From Aculops lycopersici (taxonomy: Eukaryota; Arthropoda; Arachnida; Trombidiformes; Eriophyidae): a stretch of 64,000 nt of DNA. The stretch is from assembly GCA_015350385.1 (NCBI GenBank), contig WNKI01000002.1:6799500-6863499 (forward strand), given 5' to 3'. Positions 53,401-64,000 of this stretch are shown here, piece by piece (position 1 is the first letter of the stretch; the number at the start of each line of letters is the position of its first letter). The notes beneath the pieces were generated by a model. The model was given only the letters and a program-made list of their open reading frames with translations, was not told the DNA's origin and searched no databases. The position numbers and the translations under genes are program-made.

Positions 53401-56244
53401 TCAACAGGTGGACTGGTTATTCATTGTGGACGTCAAATTAAAGTGAGCATTGCACAGGTAGCACACATACACTCCAATGTACAAACACTCGACGTCCACT
53501 TGAAGTCCTGCTCGATTATCATCATCACCAGGTTGCCATGGCTTCGCAGTGGCGCGAACTTTGCCGCGGCCACTATCACTTCCAAACATCAAAAGGATGA
53601 ACGCGATTTTCGAGGACTCGACGCATTTTTATTGCGGTAGTTAAGTTATCTCCTTCTCTCCCTCTCGATTATATGACTAGATTTACCAAGAGAGTTACGC
53701 AACAAAAACTCTCGCTCCTCTTTTTCGGGTAGACAGGGGACATCGAAACAAGCGGCTTTCGGCTTTTGACTCCAGCTTTAAGTTTAACAAGTTGAAGTCG
53801 CTCGACTAGCTAACGGCTCAAACTCAAGAGTCGCAAAGTGAGACTCGTAACCCCAATCAGTGAAACTAAGTGCCGCCCTCTCTCCCGCCGTCTCTCTCTC
53901 CCTCTCTCACTTTTGATATTCGGCGTCAAGTTGGTCTGGTCGAGAGTTCACTAGCTTGCTGCTCACTGCTCTCTCTCTGCGTGTTTCCAAGATAACGGTT
54001 TGAGTTTGAGTTGGAGTTGGAGAATGATAATAATTTGCGACGCTGCCGCTGCTCAGGTTTCGTCTAGATCAAACGACCGAGGAAAGGCGAGTGCTCGCCT
54101 CGTCCACTTGACTCTTCAATGCGAAGGGTCTAAAATCTAGACAACACTTGATTTGTCTACGAAATCTGAGGCGCGCGTACAACCTGTTGCTTGGGATTTT
54201 GTGCGATCGGTAGCAGCAGGCTTGTGCGCAAATTGAATTGATAAACTCGACCACTCATCTTTATCCCGTCACTTGAGGTATTGACCTTTCAATTACCACT
54301 TTCGATTTTTAAAGAAGAGGAGAATTTTGGGAAAATTATCCAGAAAAATTGATGAAATACTTACCTAAAGGCCGATGACCTTGGAGCCAGCAAGTAACGC
54401 TTGCGCCGCACTGGTACTTTTCGCCCTGCCACTCGCATTGTTGTGGTAGCGCTATTGGTGTTGTTATGATGATTATCATTATTTCATTTTCATGGAGATG
54501 GATTTGGGTTAGTGCTGGGTTGTTGCTTGTTTAGTAGATTCGGTTAAAAAAAGTGGAAAAAGACAAGAGTTGAGAGATTCAAATATCACCAATCGAGAGA
54601 CTCGATTGGTCTTCTTAGACGACTGCCACGCCCATTCCGCTCGTCACGCGAGGAGCCGATCGGTTTAGTTTTAAGCCACAGTCTGTCCAACTGTCTACTT
54701 GTATTTCGTCTATCCAACCAACCAAGTAACAAACTGGAGAGAAAGTGATGATTTGGTGATCATACGCCTCTGGTCCAGTTCAACATTTTAGCACTCCAAC
54801 AAATGTAATACTTACACAAGACATAGCGGGCAAGATTAATCATGCTAACCATCGTAGGCGAGTGCTGTTTTGAGGTGTGCGGCCTAATTGAGTTTGCTAG
54901 GTTGTTGCTGTTGGCTGAGCTTGAGGTGGCTGAGGTTGAGGAGACGCCGCTTGCTGCGGTTGCTAAATCTGTTAGGAACGATTGCGACGCTGCAGCTAGA
55001 GCTGACGAGCTTGACGATGATGAAGATGAAGATGATGGTGGCGATGGCAACAGGTGGCTGCCACTTGTGCTGGACGACAATGAGGCTGATGAATGAGAGT
55101 CCAAGTCGCTAAGACCCGACAATGAGGCTAGAGAGTAAAGCAGTGGCGTCAGTTTGTTTGGCCACGAGGTGGCCAGCGGCGAGTGGTTTGCGGTGGGTGT
55201 TGGTGTTAGTTGTGTTGAGTTGCTAAAGTTGATCAGCGACGACATGGCGCTTGATAGGAGATTCGACGAGAGTGTCGACAGGAACGACGACGAGTGCGGA
55301 AATAGACCAGTCGCCGAAGTTAATGGTGATGATGATGATGGCGAGTGGTGATCGCTTCCGCTTTGTTTCAACGTCTGCACGCGACCACCTGTTAAAGTCG
55401 ACGACGGTGAGGATGAGGATGTCGATGGCCAAGCCGAGCGGCCGTTCGTTTGCGCCGACTTGCTGGCGGCCGCCGAAACGAGCCGCATGGCTATTGATTC
55501 AATGGAGGGCGCCAAGACTAGCGCCGCGGACTTGCCGGCCGCATACATGAGCTGCTTATTTTTGCTCGTCAGCAACTTGTTGGCACCTGTTGTTGCTGGC
55601 GTTTTTGTCTTGGTTTGGCCTAATGTAAAGCTAGTACTCTCTTTTTCCTCCCCCTCGATCTCCTCTTTATTTTCCTGTTTGCTCGCCACTCGCGGCGACT
55701 TTGGCTTCTCTATGGTGCTTTTTGTGCTTGACTTCTTGTTGGCTAAATTTAATTTCTTCGAGCTTCCACTTTGCTTATTCTTCTTAGTTAGTTTGATGGA
55801 CTCGCTAGTTTCCAGTTCATTATCCAATTCATCGGCATTAATCCAAGCATTAGATTCGCCACCATAAACGTCACTTCTTCTCTTGCTCGTCGACGTTGGC
55901 GTCCCCCAATTACTCGACTCGTAATGAGGCTCCTCGTTGACCAGTTCATCCTCGTTACTGTTGCGTAATCTTTGCAACGTCCTATGTCTCGCTCGACTCA
56001 AGTTAATTATATCATATCGACTTGAGATGACGAGAGGCGAGTGTATTAGAGTAAAAGGCGACAGCTTTCCCCTTAATCTATGCCTCTGGCTGCCCGAGGA
56101 ACGAGCCGACGACGACGACGACGAGGCCTCACCTGGTTGAGATGCTAAAATGACTAGACTTGCTGCTGAGGCGGCCAAAATTATACTCATGACTAGTGAG
56201 TTTGTTAATGATGATTTCCGTTTTGTCAAAGGTAAATGTAACAT
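45118..56244 (-). CDS. Six-exon trypsin-like serine protease with disulfide-knot domain
   Basis: Exons in order: 54816-56244, 54365-54451, 46711-46794, 46377-46554, 45702-45966, 45118-45441. Every donor is GTAAGT or GTAGGT, every acceptor ends AG, and all phases match, giving 788 residues. An in-frame TAG lies just upstream of the first ATG. Residues ~17-35 are a signal or signal-anchor helix. A ~440-residue Ser/Thr/Lys-rich spacer follows. Residues 482-517 are a six-Cys knot (CEWQGEKYQCGASVTCWLQG ... LCNGGFLWSCC) as in insect Stubble-like and CG8170-like proteases. The protease domain 545-788 starts K-IVGG and has TAAHC, NDIALLEL and DSCQGDSGSPL; Asp in RDSC predicts trypsin-like specificity. 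The residue after the catalytic SG is Ser where Gly is usual. Activation would follow Lys544. A role in extracellular or cuticle proteolysis is inferred. The exon 3-4 junction is the least certain. Confidence 0.82.
45984..46030. repeat. AT microsatellite in a protease intron
   Basis: Near-perfect (AT)n directly visible, beginning 18 bp inside the intron next to the exon at 45702-45966. Confidence 0.9.
46049..46227. repeat. Direct repeat around an assembly gap
   Basis: A 36-base segment (AGATATAATAATATGAGCAA...) at 46049-46084 is repeated exactly at 46192-46227, with an 89-base N gap at 46103-46191 between them. This points to a tandem repeat of about 143 bp that was not fully assembled. Confidence 0.85.
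46103..46191. other. Assembly gap (89 N)
   Basis: Run of N within the tandem repeat in a protease intron. Confidence 0.95.
47640..47675. repeat. CT microsatellite
   Basis: (CT)n of about 36 bp, directly visible. Confidence 0.9.
47746..47776. repeat. Perfect 13-bp inverted repeat, 5-nt loop
   Basis: GGAGCCAGCTAGC, loop TAGTG, then its exact reverse complement. Confidence 0.9.
50193..50232. repeat. GT microsatellite
   Basis: (GT)20, directly visible. Confidence 0.9.
50434..50464. repeat. GA microsatellite
   Basis: (GA)n of about 30 bp, directly visible. Confidence 0.9.
51523..51557. repeat. (CGGT)n(CAGT)n microsatellite
   Basis: Four CGGT-type units run into about four CAGT units. Confidence 0.85.
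52486..52515. repeat. (TGAAC)6 minisatellite
   Basis: Six perfect five-base units. Confidence 0.9.
54452..54815 (-). other. First intron of the six-exon protease (364 bp)
   Basis: GTAAGT donor after 54816 and CCAATAG acceptor before 54451. It contains a perfect 10-bp hairpin at 54588-54610 with a 3-nt loop. Confidence 0.8.
54588..54610. repeat. Perfect 10-bp inverted repeat, 3-nt loop
   Basis: ACCAATCGAG, loop AGA, then CTCGATTGGT. Confidence 0.85.
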
Positions 56245-57567
56245 TTTAATTATCTACTTTGCGTCTCTGGGGCGCGGGGAGCCGCCGCGCGCCGCCTCCT
56301 GCTTCTGGGAGGCTGCCGCCGTTTGTTGGGCAACACCGGAGACGGACTTGGTGTCTTCTTCTCTCTTCTCTTCACTAACTACCTGTTGATTTCTTGATGA
56401 GCTCGAGTTCGATTTGATTTGATTTAACCTGATGAAAAATTTAGATTCTAAATTGGACAACAGTAACGATAATAACAGAAACAATAACAATGACAACGAG
56501 CAAGATTCTAAGCGCAACAAGAACAACAATAATAATAGGAGTAGTGATGACGGTGATGATGATATGAAAGTTTCTCGTAATTCTTGTTTCTTGTACATTG
56601 GAATTTGCCGTCTGATTGATCGATCGCTTGACTGATTAATTTCTGAAAAGAGGAATAAAACAACCACTACACTTCCGCTTGTGGCTGTGGTAGTGGTGGT
56701 CGTGATCGTTGGCGGCTTTCAGGAGCTGAAGATGAAAGGGATCTCATGTTCTAGTGTGAAAGTTTGTTTGCTATGCCAGTTGGTTCTCAGAGATACTTGT
56801 TGCCGTTGACTAACTGACCGGCTCATAGTTGTGAGGTAAAAGAAAAATTCTTATATAAGATAAATGAAGAGAGAGAGAGAGAGCGAGGGAAGCTAATGCT
56901 CACAACTACCGGTTGCTACGAGTGCTGCTTCCTCGCTTGGATAATTTCACTATTCCTTCTTCTACTTCGACTACTATCAGTATTACCACTACCTCTATCA
57001 CTTCTGGCTGTAGGCTCTTGCTGGCTGATTGATATTTTTTCCTCTCGATGATCCATATTGTTGGCTCTCTCACTTTTGCTTAGCTCGACTTTCTCCTCTT
57101 TCACTAACTCTCTCGCTCGCTCACTCACTCACTCACTAACACAGCCTCCCTCCACAAACCGGCCAACTCGCGCTCGATTTGGCTAGTCGCGCAGGTCAAT
57201 ACAGTTGCTAGCGCCGCCAGTTTCACTTGTTGAATCTGATGCAAGGCCTGACGGCGGTGGCTCACGGTTTCAGTTGGCCTCAACCGGTAGTAGTAGTAGT
57301 AGGGAATGATCTTTTGTGTGCACTCTCCGCTTGGCCAGATAGGGAGAGATAATCACGCCACGACGGCCAGGTAATAGTGTGCTGCTCACTTGCTCGCTTT
57401 GCTCGTAGTCGTCTGCGGCGCTTCTTCTTCTTCGTCTTCTTCTCTTGCCGCCTTTGCTGCTTCCACCTTCACTTCCAACTATTCCAGTGCTACCTGTTGC
57501 TCTGCAACGCCACCTGCATGTCCGATCGATCATTGGCGCGCGCGCAAGGGAAGTCGGCGCAGGTAAA

Positions 57568-57592
57568 CTCTCTCTCTCTCTCTCTCTCTCTC
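57568..57592. repeat. CT microsatellite
   Basis: (CT)12, directly visible. Confidence 0.9.
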
Positions 57593-59037
57593 ACTTCCAA
57601 CTATCAGTTGGTTTCGCGAGCCTCGAGGCTTCTGCTGCTATCTTCGTCGCCGCTGCTGCAAAGCTGCCGCAACTGCTCGCCGGCAAGCTCGCTGCAGAGT
57701 CTATCAGCGACCGTTAGCAAGCAGTCGGAGTGGAAGCTGCAGGTGGCCAGCGGGATCGCCGCCGATTCTACTGCTTCGCTGGAGATGCAACCAAAGGGGG
57801 AGGTAACTCTGTAACAAACTGTTGGACACAGGGACGCGACTCGAGTCTGCGCAGGTAGCGCCAACTTTCGCCCACACTTGTTGCGCTATCCAATATTCTC
57901 TCCTTACCTTTGCTCCGCAGTCACCTTTACCTTTACTTGTAAGACTCACCCCACCTCACTTCTCGAGCTTTAGCTTCGGTTGCCAGATTTGAGATTCGAG
58001 ATTCGAAAGTCCCGCTTCAGACTTCTGAATCTTGACTTGAGCCGGTAGGCCAGCTGGTTTACCGTTTGGTCGTCGTCGTCGTCGTCGTCGTGTGAGTGAG
58101 ACGATATATTGCGGCACAAACATTGATAGAAGGAGAGATGAACCTACCGCTAGCTCTAAACAGGAGAGTCGAGCTCGAATGTTGCAATGGGAATTGAATT
58201 GAAAGACTAATAGGAAGAGGGAAAGGGATGGGGAGAGGAGCTCAGCAGCTTGCAGGTAGGCAACTGCAAAGTAAAGATACAAAAATTGGTGTTAAATTCG
58301 ATGCCGCCGAATGTCGCCTTAGTTGGAGCTCAATGGTTTGAAAGGAAGATGGAATGAGAAGAAGAATAAGGAGGAGGGAAAGGATGGAGATGGATAAGTA
58401 TAAGCGAAGGGTTCATGTTACAAAGAAACAATCGGAATGAAAGAAACAAATTATATGTGGCGCCGCTGTAGCTCCTGTAGCTTGGTGGTGTCCAGCAGCA
58501 GCAGCAGCAGTAACTGGTAAGCTTGCCGTTTTGTTATACCTAAAGGCTGGCGAGAAAGTGAGTGCTTCCAAATAAACTCAGTGTGAGATCTACTGTCGCG
58601 CACTGGCTTCTCTCTTTCGCAGAAGCCGACCACTTGTTGCTGTTGGCGGTTTTGTTGCTATTGGTTTGTAGCTGCTATTGCCCCAAACTCGCTGAGCCTC
58701 TTTGGCGGGCCACAAGTGATGAAACAATGGCCACAACTTGAGGCATAGGCATCTGACCAATTGGAAGCTGTAAAGGTAACAACTCTCCACTAATGGCGCC
58801 GATTTCAATGTGTTTTTAGTCCCATTGGTGATGCTATTGGTGGCGGTTGTTGTTGCTGTTGTTGTTGTGGCATCTCATCTATTGATGGCTCCTGTTGGCT
58901 CCGATTCAGTTGCGTGTCGACAGCCAACTAGCCACTAACAGCGCCACTAAGAGGGGAAGCCGAAGCCACTAGCCGATCAAAAAGGCACGCAGGCCACCCA
59001 ATGGCACAACAGGTGGATTTACCGATCGGTTATTGGC

Positions 59038-59068
<31 letters not shown>

Positions 59069-59809
59069 TGTTAGTTTGACGCCGCTTCTGTTGCGAACTG
59101 ATGTTGCTCCTCGCTATTTGCCGTCCATCTCCATCGTGAGTATATTGTTCTTTTCTCGCGGCTCAAAGGCAAGAGATTGGGGAGGAGAGAAGAGAAGAGA
59201 AGAGAAGAGAAGTGAATTGCGACAGCTGCAATGAAAGTCTTAGCAACTTGCTTCTGTGTTTGTGCCTCGAAGGCACGACACTTTAAAGATGCGCTAGCTT
59301 GTGGGCGGCCAGCGCCACCAGGACAACCAGAATGAGCTGCACCCTTTTGTGATGCCGTCGCAACAAGTCTCCGGCGGCCACTTGTTGTTGCAGCTCTCGT
59401 CTGCAGGAACAACCAAGCGCGCCAAATAGGTGCGAGGCGGCGGATGGCCACTAGGCAGAGGAACAGAGAGAGGGAGAGAGAGAGTGAGAGGAAAAACTGT
59501 TTCTCATTCTATTCTTGGTGGACGCAACGACGAGGCGTTTGGCGCCAAATAATAACAACAACGCGCTTTTCTCGAGTCAAAAAGCTGGAGCGAAAAGCGA
59601 CCACTTGACTCCAATGCGAACTTCCTGTTTCCTGACAACCAACGCAACAACAATAACCATCAGTCACGATAAGACACATCAGTCTCGTTCTTTCTCTAGC
59701 CTACTCGTTTCAAACCAAACCGCACCAAGCAGGAACAACAGGTGGCTGCTGTGTGTTTGCATCGCCGTCGCCATGAGCTCGCGGAATCATTTGCAAGTCA
59801 AAGTGACGC

Positions 59810-59844
59810 CAATAAAAAGTCGTTTACCCGACGACTTTTTATTG
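59810..59844. repeat. Perfect 14-bp inverted repeat, 7-nt loop
   Basis: CAATAAAAAGTCGT, loop TTACCCG, then ACGACTTTTTATTG. Confidence 0.9.
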
Positions 59845-61146
59845 CCCGCCGCTGCTACTAATTTTGCTGCTAATTAGAGCTGCTGCACAGGCGAGGGGCA
59901 GAGAGAGAGAGAGAAAGTGAAACATAGAAACGGTTTAACCTTCAATTGCTCAGTGGCAGCTAGCCGAGTTTGTGTTGTTGTGTTTTGTGGCTGTCATCGA
60001 TTTTTTCCACCGAACAACAAAAAGCAATGGGAAAAACAAACAACAAGCAGATGAAAAAGTTTTGTTTATTCCACAAAAGTGGCAGTCGTTGCTCCTGTTG
60101 CAATGAACTTGGCTTCTGGTCGCTTGCATTCTCGCTGCACTTGAGCTCTATTTATTTATTTTTTGGCTTGATTTGCTCGCTGTGCAAGGTGGTTGCCACA
60201 CAAATTGTATGAGTCTAGCCATTTAGTGTTGACAATGAAATTTTTCAGCATTCTTGCTGCCACCGGGAGCTGCACTATGCGTTCGCGTGGCGCCGCTACC
60301 GCAACCACCGCGTTATACACAGACTCGGTACGCACAAGCGCTTCGAGTCAACAGGTAGCAGTTGTCGCCTGTCGCTGCCTTGCTAGACCTTCAACTTTAA
60401 CCACGAAGCGCGCGCGCTCTGTACGAGTCACGCGGCGGCAGCAGCAGCTAATCCGCGCCGACGACTGATGCATTCTGGTTCCAGTTCAACAACCAACGAC
60501 AACGACGATGGAGGATGGAGGATGACGCTTTCAGTCCACACTTTCCATAGTTCATCACAACCTCCGCCGCCACCACTGATGCGCCGGCGACGACACCACG
60601 ACATCCATGTCTGCAAGTGGAAGTGGAAGCTACCTGTTGACTAAGCGGCCCAGATCCACAGCCGAGCAAGCGCGCGATCGAGAGCAAGTTGCAACATTAG
60701 ATAGGAAAGAAAACGTCACAGAGGCGCAAAGTCTCTGGGATTAAGATCATTCTTGGGACTTCAGTTGAAATAGTCTAGGAAGAGAAAGAGGGACTAGATT
60801 TTTCGAGCGCGCGAGCCCTCAGTTACGTTTTAGTTGTTAGGTGCAACTTGCAAGTTGCAACATATGATTCTGATCATCATTGTCATCGTCAACTAGTTTG
60901 TGTAATAATAGTGAGAGCAAAGGGCGAGAGTAGAGGGAAGGAAGACGTTTTTATTGTTAGCAACTCGATGTTATAAGGTGAGAATGCAGATGCAGTCGGC
61001 AGTTGATAATCATCATAATCATCATCATAATCAAGTTGTGTCCCTATTTGCATTTGTGTCTGCATCAATCGACTCGAATCAACAAGTTGAACCAGCGGCA
61101 AGAGAAACACAGATAGCGATTAGCAAAATTTTACCTGAACCTTAAT

Positions 61147-62760
61147 ATGAACCTTTTCTCAAGATGCGACGTCGAAGGCGAAAAGCGAAGGCGCCGATGC
61201 CCGCAAGTTCTACGAAAAAGACCAAGACAAACAACAAAGACTAGGAGTATAATAAAATTACCATTCACTAGTAGGAGTAGGTTAATTAATTTTACGTCAT
61301 TTAAATTAATATTAACGAAAACAATAGCCATTTTGCTTGTTCTTTTTTGTTTATGGACTCGAGAAGCCTGTTGCTCGCGGGTGGCGCCGAGACAAGTGGC
61401 CAGTTTGGCCCCGGCCTCACCAACTAGAACTCGGCAAGGCAGCTACAGGTTTGGCGAGAGGCAAGCAGGCAACGCGGCGCATGCAGATCTCATCGAGGGC
61501 AGACTGGACACAAGCCAGCTCTGTGGCATGCGCTACCCGGCACTCCACCAAAATCAACAGGCAAACTATGCGCAACAGGAACAGCAACAACAACCAGCCG
61601 ATCTCTATTACATCATTGGAGGCGACGAGGTGGACAATGATCAATTTTGGCCCTGGTCAGTGGCAATCTACGAGTTGGATCCGCTCAATGGGCAGCGCCA
61701 ATTTATTTGCAGCGGAAGTTTGATAAGCGAGCGATTCGTTCTCACCGCCGCTCATTGCATTCAGCAATCGCGATTCGATATCCTCTCGCCAGATGAGGTT
61801 TTTCTCAAAATTGCCTCGGTCAGACTCGACGACGAGCACTCGAGTTTCCATCGCGTGGAATCGGTTTTTGTTCATCCAGAGTACAGTGTCGATAGGAAGG
61901 CCAACGATATTGCTCTACTAAAACTAACCAACTCTCAGCGGCTTCCGCCCCGAGCTCGACCCATTTGTTTGCCCTCGCATGTGGCCAATCGGATTGACTT
62001 CACAGATCAGCAGGTGACAATTATTGGCTGGGGCAAGACTAACGCGATGCAAGGCGACGAACCCTCGCGTTTGATTGATATAACAACACCGGACCCGCTG
62101 TCGGCTCTCGACGCTCCCGATCAACCGAACGTCCAAGGCAACGAGCTCGGTGGTGGCGATGGTGAGTCGAAAAAATCAACAACAGCACCCACAGGCGATG
62201 ACGGCGAAACTTCCGACCAACAATCAACAGGTGAGCGCAGCATCACGGAAGCAAACGAAACTTTGCTCCAAGCGGAAGTGCGAGTCACTAGTACCGATCA
62301 ATGCAATAGAAATTATAGCAAACTTGAGATTAGTTGGCTAAATATCGACGAGCACTTTCTATGCGCCAGCGATCCGATGGGCAAACGCGACGCTTGCCAA
62401 GGAGATTCGGGCGGCCCTTTGATGTGGAACAATCAGCAGCACTCGTCGCCATTGTTGGCCCAAGAGGAGAAATGGTACCAACTTGGCCTGGTTTCCTTTG
62501 GCCACGGTTGTGCCAACAAGCAATTTCCGGGCGTTTACACGCGCATCTCCTACTATATGCCCTGGATTTTGAAGATAGTCAATGGGCGTTCGGGAAATCC
62601 AAATACAAATCACCATTTGCAGGACAACCAGCAGCAGCAGCAGCATCAGCAGCAATATGGCAACCAGCAAAACAACCACCACATCCACCATCTGCCCTAC
62701 CAATCGTCAGCAACAGGTGGTGATGGCGGCGAGTTCGGTCGCGCCAAGTGGAGGCGCTAA
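61147..62760 (+). CDS. Membrane-anchored trypsin-like serine protease, intronless
   Basis: 537 residues from the ATG at 61147. The first 50 residues are strongly basic and are followed by one hydrophobic helix (about 54-70, ILTKTIAILLVLFCLW), which suggests a type II membrane protein, or a secreted one if an internal signal is cleaved. The stem is Gln-rich with one Cys (126) that would pair with the catalytic domain. The protease domain starts IIGG at 156. The triad is His203 (TAAHC), Asp254 (NDIALLKL) and Ser421 (GDSGGPL), with Asp415 in RDAC predicting trypsin-like cleavage. Two oddities: the residue before IIGG is Tyr, not Arg/Lys, and a ~60-residue acidic Thr/Gly-rich insertion (about 312-372) sits after GWGKT. 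A Gln/His-rich tail follows. Orthologue not identified. Confidence 0.85.
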   Translation: MNLFSRCDVEGEKRRRRCPQVLRKRPRQTTKTRSIIKLPFTSRSRLINFTSFKLILTKTIAILLVLFCLWTREACCSRVAPRQVASLAPASPTRTRQGSYRFGERQAGNAAHADLIEGRLDTSQLCGMRYPALHQNQQANYAQQEQQQQPADLYYIIGGDEVDNDQFWPWSVAIYELDPLNGQRQFICSGSLISERFVLTAAHCIQQSRFDILSPDEVFLKIASVRLDDEHSSFHRVESVFVHPEYSVDRKANDIALLKLTNSQRLPPRARPICLPSHVANRIDFTDQQVTIIGWGKTNAMQGDEPSRLIDITTPDPLSALDAPDQPNVQGNELGGGDGESKKSTTAPTGDDGETSDQQSTGERSITEANETLLQAEVRVTSTDQCNRNYSKLEISWLNIDEHFLCASDPMGKRDACQGDSGGPLMWNNQQHSSPLLAQEEKWYQLGLVSFGHGCANKQFPGVYTRISYYMPWILKIVNGRSGNPNTNHHLQDNQQQQQHQQQYGNQQNNHHIHHLPYQSSATGGDGGEFGRAKWRR

Positions 62761-64000
62761 ACTCGGAGCTTCTGGTCGATGAGGTTGATTATCGTGGGCA
62801 TGCATCAACAGGTTGCCGCCAATCTGAATGGTCCAGGTAGAGTTTATAAAATGAAATTCGAGCGGAAGATTTTCGAAGTTAATTTTATTGAGTTTTCTAA
62901 GGAAAACTAACGACAATGATGACTACGAGATCCAAGAATTAGGAAACAAATTAAATTTGTCGTTCGCGAGAACGAACGACGAGGACGCCAAGGCATCAGG
63001 TAGTTGGTATAGCCGTCCGTTAAAATGTCGGTAAATTTCATCAGGCAGCCAGTCAGTTGGCCAGGGAGTTCGAATGAAACTAGCGGTAAATTGCTCACGA
63101 ATTCTACAAGATAAACGGCATCTGACTTCTTCACTTCCTTTTCCTATTTTGCAAGCTAAACTTAGGGGCAAAGTTTTAATTTAAGTCTAGGCTAAAGGCG
63201 ACTTTAGCTTCCATTGAGCAGGAGGGAAAGAGAGAGAGAGAGAAAGCTTGAATTGGATTGTACAATAATTGGATGAGTTGTTGGCCAGTCAACTAGTGCC
63301 AGACTAGACAGGTAAACTAACTAGTTGGATGAGGACTTGCCAATTTGCGTTGCGTCATCACGTCGCATCTTAAAACTGCAACAGGTTGCTATCGTGAGAG
63401 CAAGAGTCTCTCATCCTTTTCGTTCTTTCCTCTCTCTCTCTCTCTCTCCCCTTCTGCTTACTACTTCAAATGCTGGCTAGTTCTAGGAGAGAAACGGACA
63501 AATTATGTCTGGCAGTTGGCATGATGAGTGAGTTTAGTTTGCGGAATTCTTCCGCCAAGCTCGCGACGACAACGACCTGTTGCTCGCCGCTAACTGTGCC
63601 TCGTCCACACCTGATGTTACCTGCCGCTGCAACATTTGCACCTTCTGTCGTCCAGTCGCAAGCCAATAGTTTCGTCCTGTTGCTGAGTCCGAGTATATAA
63701 ACGGACAGAGGGAAGGCAGTTGTTTCCCGTTTGCCGCTCCCTCTATTATCTAGCAAACCGAGAGCCGCCGGTTGCAAACAATTTGTGGGCCAACTCGCCT
63801 AACTTGAATAAGATTCAACTTCCTGAATAAGTTCAGCCTGCATTTAAGCTGCAAAATATTAGATGGACTTGTGACTCGATTACTCTCACTCCTGAAACTT
63901 TGCATGCTGGTCGCGTCCGCGTTGCGTAATCGTGAGCATCGTGCTCTTTCTTTCTCTACCTCTCTATTCCCCTTAAAGAGTTTCTCGTGAGTCTCGTGTG
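62761..64000. other. Right-hand intergenic region
   Basis: About 1.2 kb with no supported gene. GA and CT microsatellites lie near 63231 and 63430, and a strong TATA-like sequence at 63694 faces right. Confidence 0.45.
63694..63701 (+). promoter_or_regulatory. TATA-like promoter facing out of the window
   Basis: TATATAAA on the plus strand, with GCAGTTG at about 63716 a possible initiator. No coding exon follows within the window, so any gene starts with a non-coding exon or lies beyond the edge. Confidence 0.35.

Larger units (their letters stand above)
46795..54364 (-). other. Large intron of the six-exon protease (7.6 kb)
   Basis: Bounded by a GTAAGT donor after 54365 and a TAATTAG acceptor before 46794; the joined codon G|AT gives Asp in the knot sequence RPL-D-LCNGG. 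No second gene is recognised inside. It carries CT, GT and GA microsatellites, a 13-bp hairpin at 47746-47776, (CGGT)n(CAGT)n at 51523-51557, (TGAAC)6 at 52486-52515, and several CCACYTGTTG elements (48529, 52729, 53402). Confidence 0.75.
56245..61146. other. Intergenic region between the two protease genes
   Basis: About 4.9 kb without a recognised gene; the first part should be the promoter of the six-exon protease. It holds the densest group of CCACYTGTTG elements (58630, 59007, 59037, 59378, 59736), a CT microsatellite at 57568-57592, (AGAGA)n near 59187-59211 and a 14-bp hairpin at 59810-59844. Confidence 0.45.

Noticed and set aside
56254..56667. Leu-rich ORF directly upstream of the six-exon protease ATG
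   Set aside because: Same frame but ends in a TAG just before the ATG; poly-Leu arises from AAC/GAG repeats.
59001..59234. 77-codon ORF with poly-Val/Leu
   Set aside because: Produced by TTG repeats next to two E-box elements; not a plausible protein.

Overview
This is a nuclear genomic segment from an animal, most likely an arthropod and plausibly a mite. Many coding regions have no intron or one or two short introns (85-171 bp) with GTAAGT-type donors. AATAAA signals follow several stop codons, microsatellites are abundant, and three runs of N mark assembly gaps. The gene set (mucolipin TRPML, amnionless, 6-pyruvoyl-tetrahydropterin synthase, NudE, BuGZ, Axud1/CSRNP, trypsin-like proteases with a disulfide knot) is that of an ecdysozoan. 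I cannot name the species, and the mite assignment is inference.

Layout. 1-0.98 kb: 5' part of a minus-strand C2H2 zinc-finger gene that runs off the left edge, followed by 3.2 kb of CpG-rich, microsatellite-rich upstream DNA. 4.2-4.7 kb: a two-exon secreted peptide precursor (minus). 6.6-17.3 kb is gene-dense: UPF1-like SF1 helicase (+), DCAF7/WDR68 WD40 protein (-), a small TA-flanked inverted-repeat transposon, an orphan secreted protein (+), a very short SRP72 (-), mucolipin channel (+, one intron), NudE (+) and PTPS (-). 18.5 kb: a tiny cationic secreted peptide (-). 18.7-24.1 kb: no recognised gene. 24.2-27.8 kb: a 1217-residue disordered protein ending in a PDZ domain (+). 27.8-33.7 kb: no recognised gene. 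33.8-35.8 kb: amnionless (+, one intron). 36.0-37.5 kb: Axud1/CSRNP (-). 39.7-44.9 kb: geranylgeranyltransferase-I beta subunit (+), ATP synthase subunit c (-, one intron), a J-domain protein (-) and BuGZ/ZNF207 (+). 45.1-56.2 kb: one six-exon trypsin-like protease (-), reconstructed here from matched splice phases, with a 7.6 kb intron. 61.1-62.8 kb: a second, intronless membrane-anchored trypsin-like protease (+).

Most genes are unrelated housekeeping or developmental loci, as is usual in eukaryotes, so no operon logic applies. Local relationships are divergent pairs that probably share promoters (SRP72/mucolipin; J-domain/BuGZ) and convergent pairs with very close 3' ends (helicase/DCAF7; NudE/PTPS; PGGT1B/ATP synthase c).

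The most unusual signals are non-genic. A 10-mer CCACYTGTTG (reverse CAACARGTGG, an E-box of the Snail/Scratch type) occurs at least 20 times, whereas chance predicts about 0.2. Perfect short-loop hairpins with stems of 10-16 bp recur. A diverged duplication with AACATGGCG cores lies upstream of the zinc-finger gene. I saw no tRNA, no complete rRNA gene and no CRISPR array.
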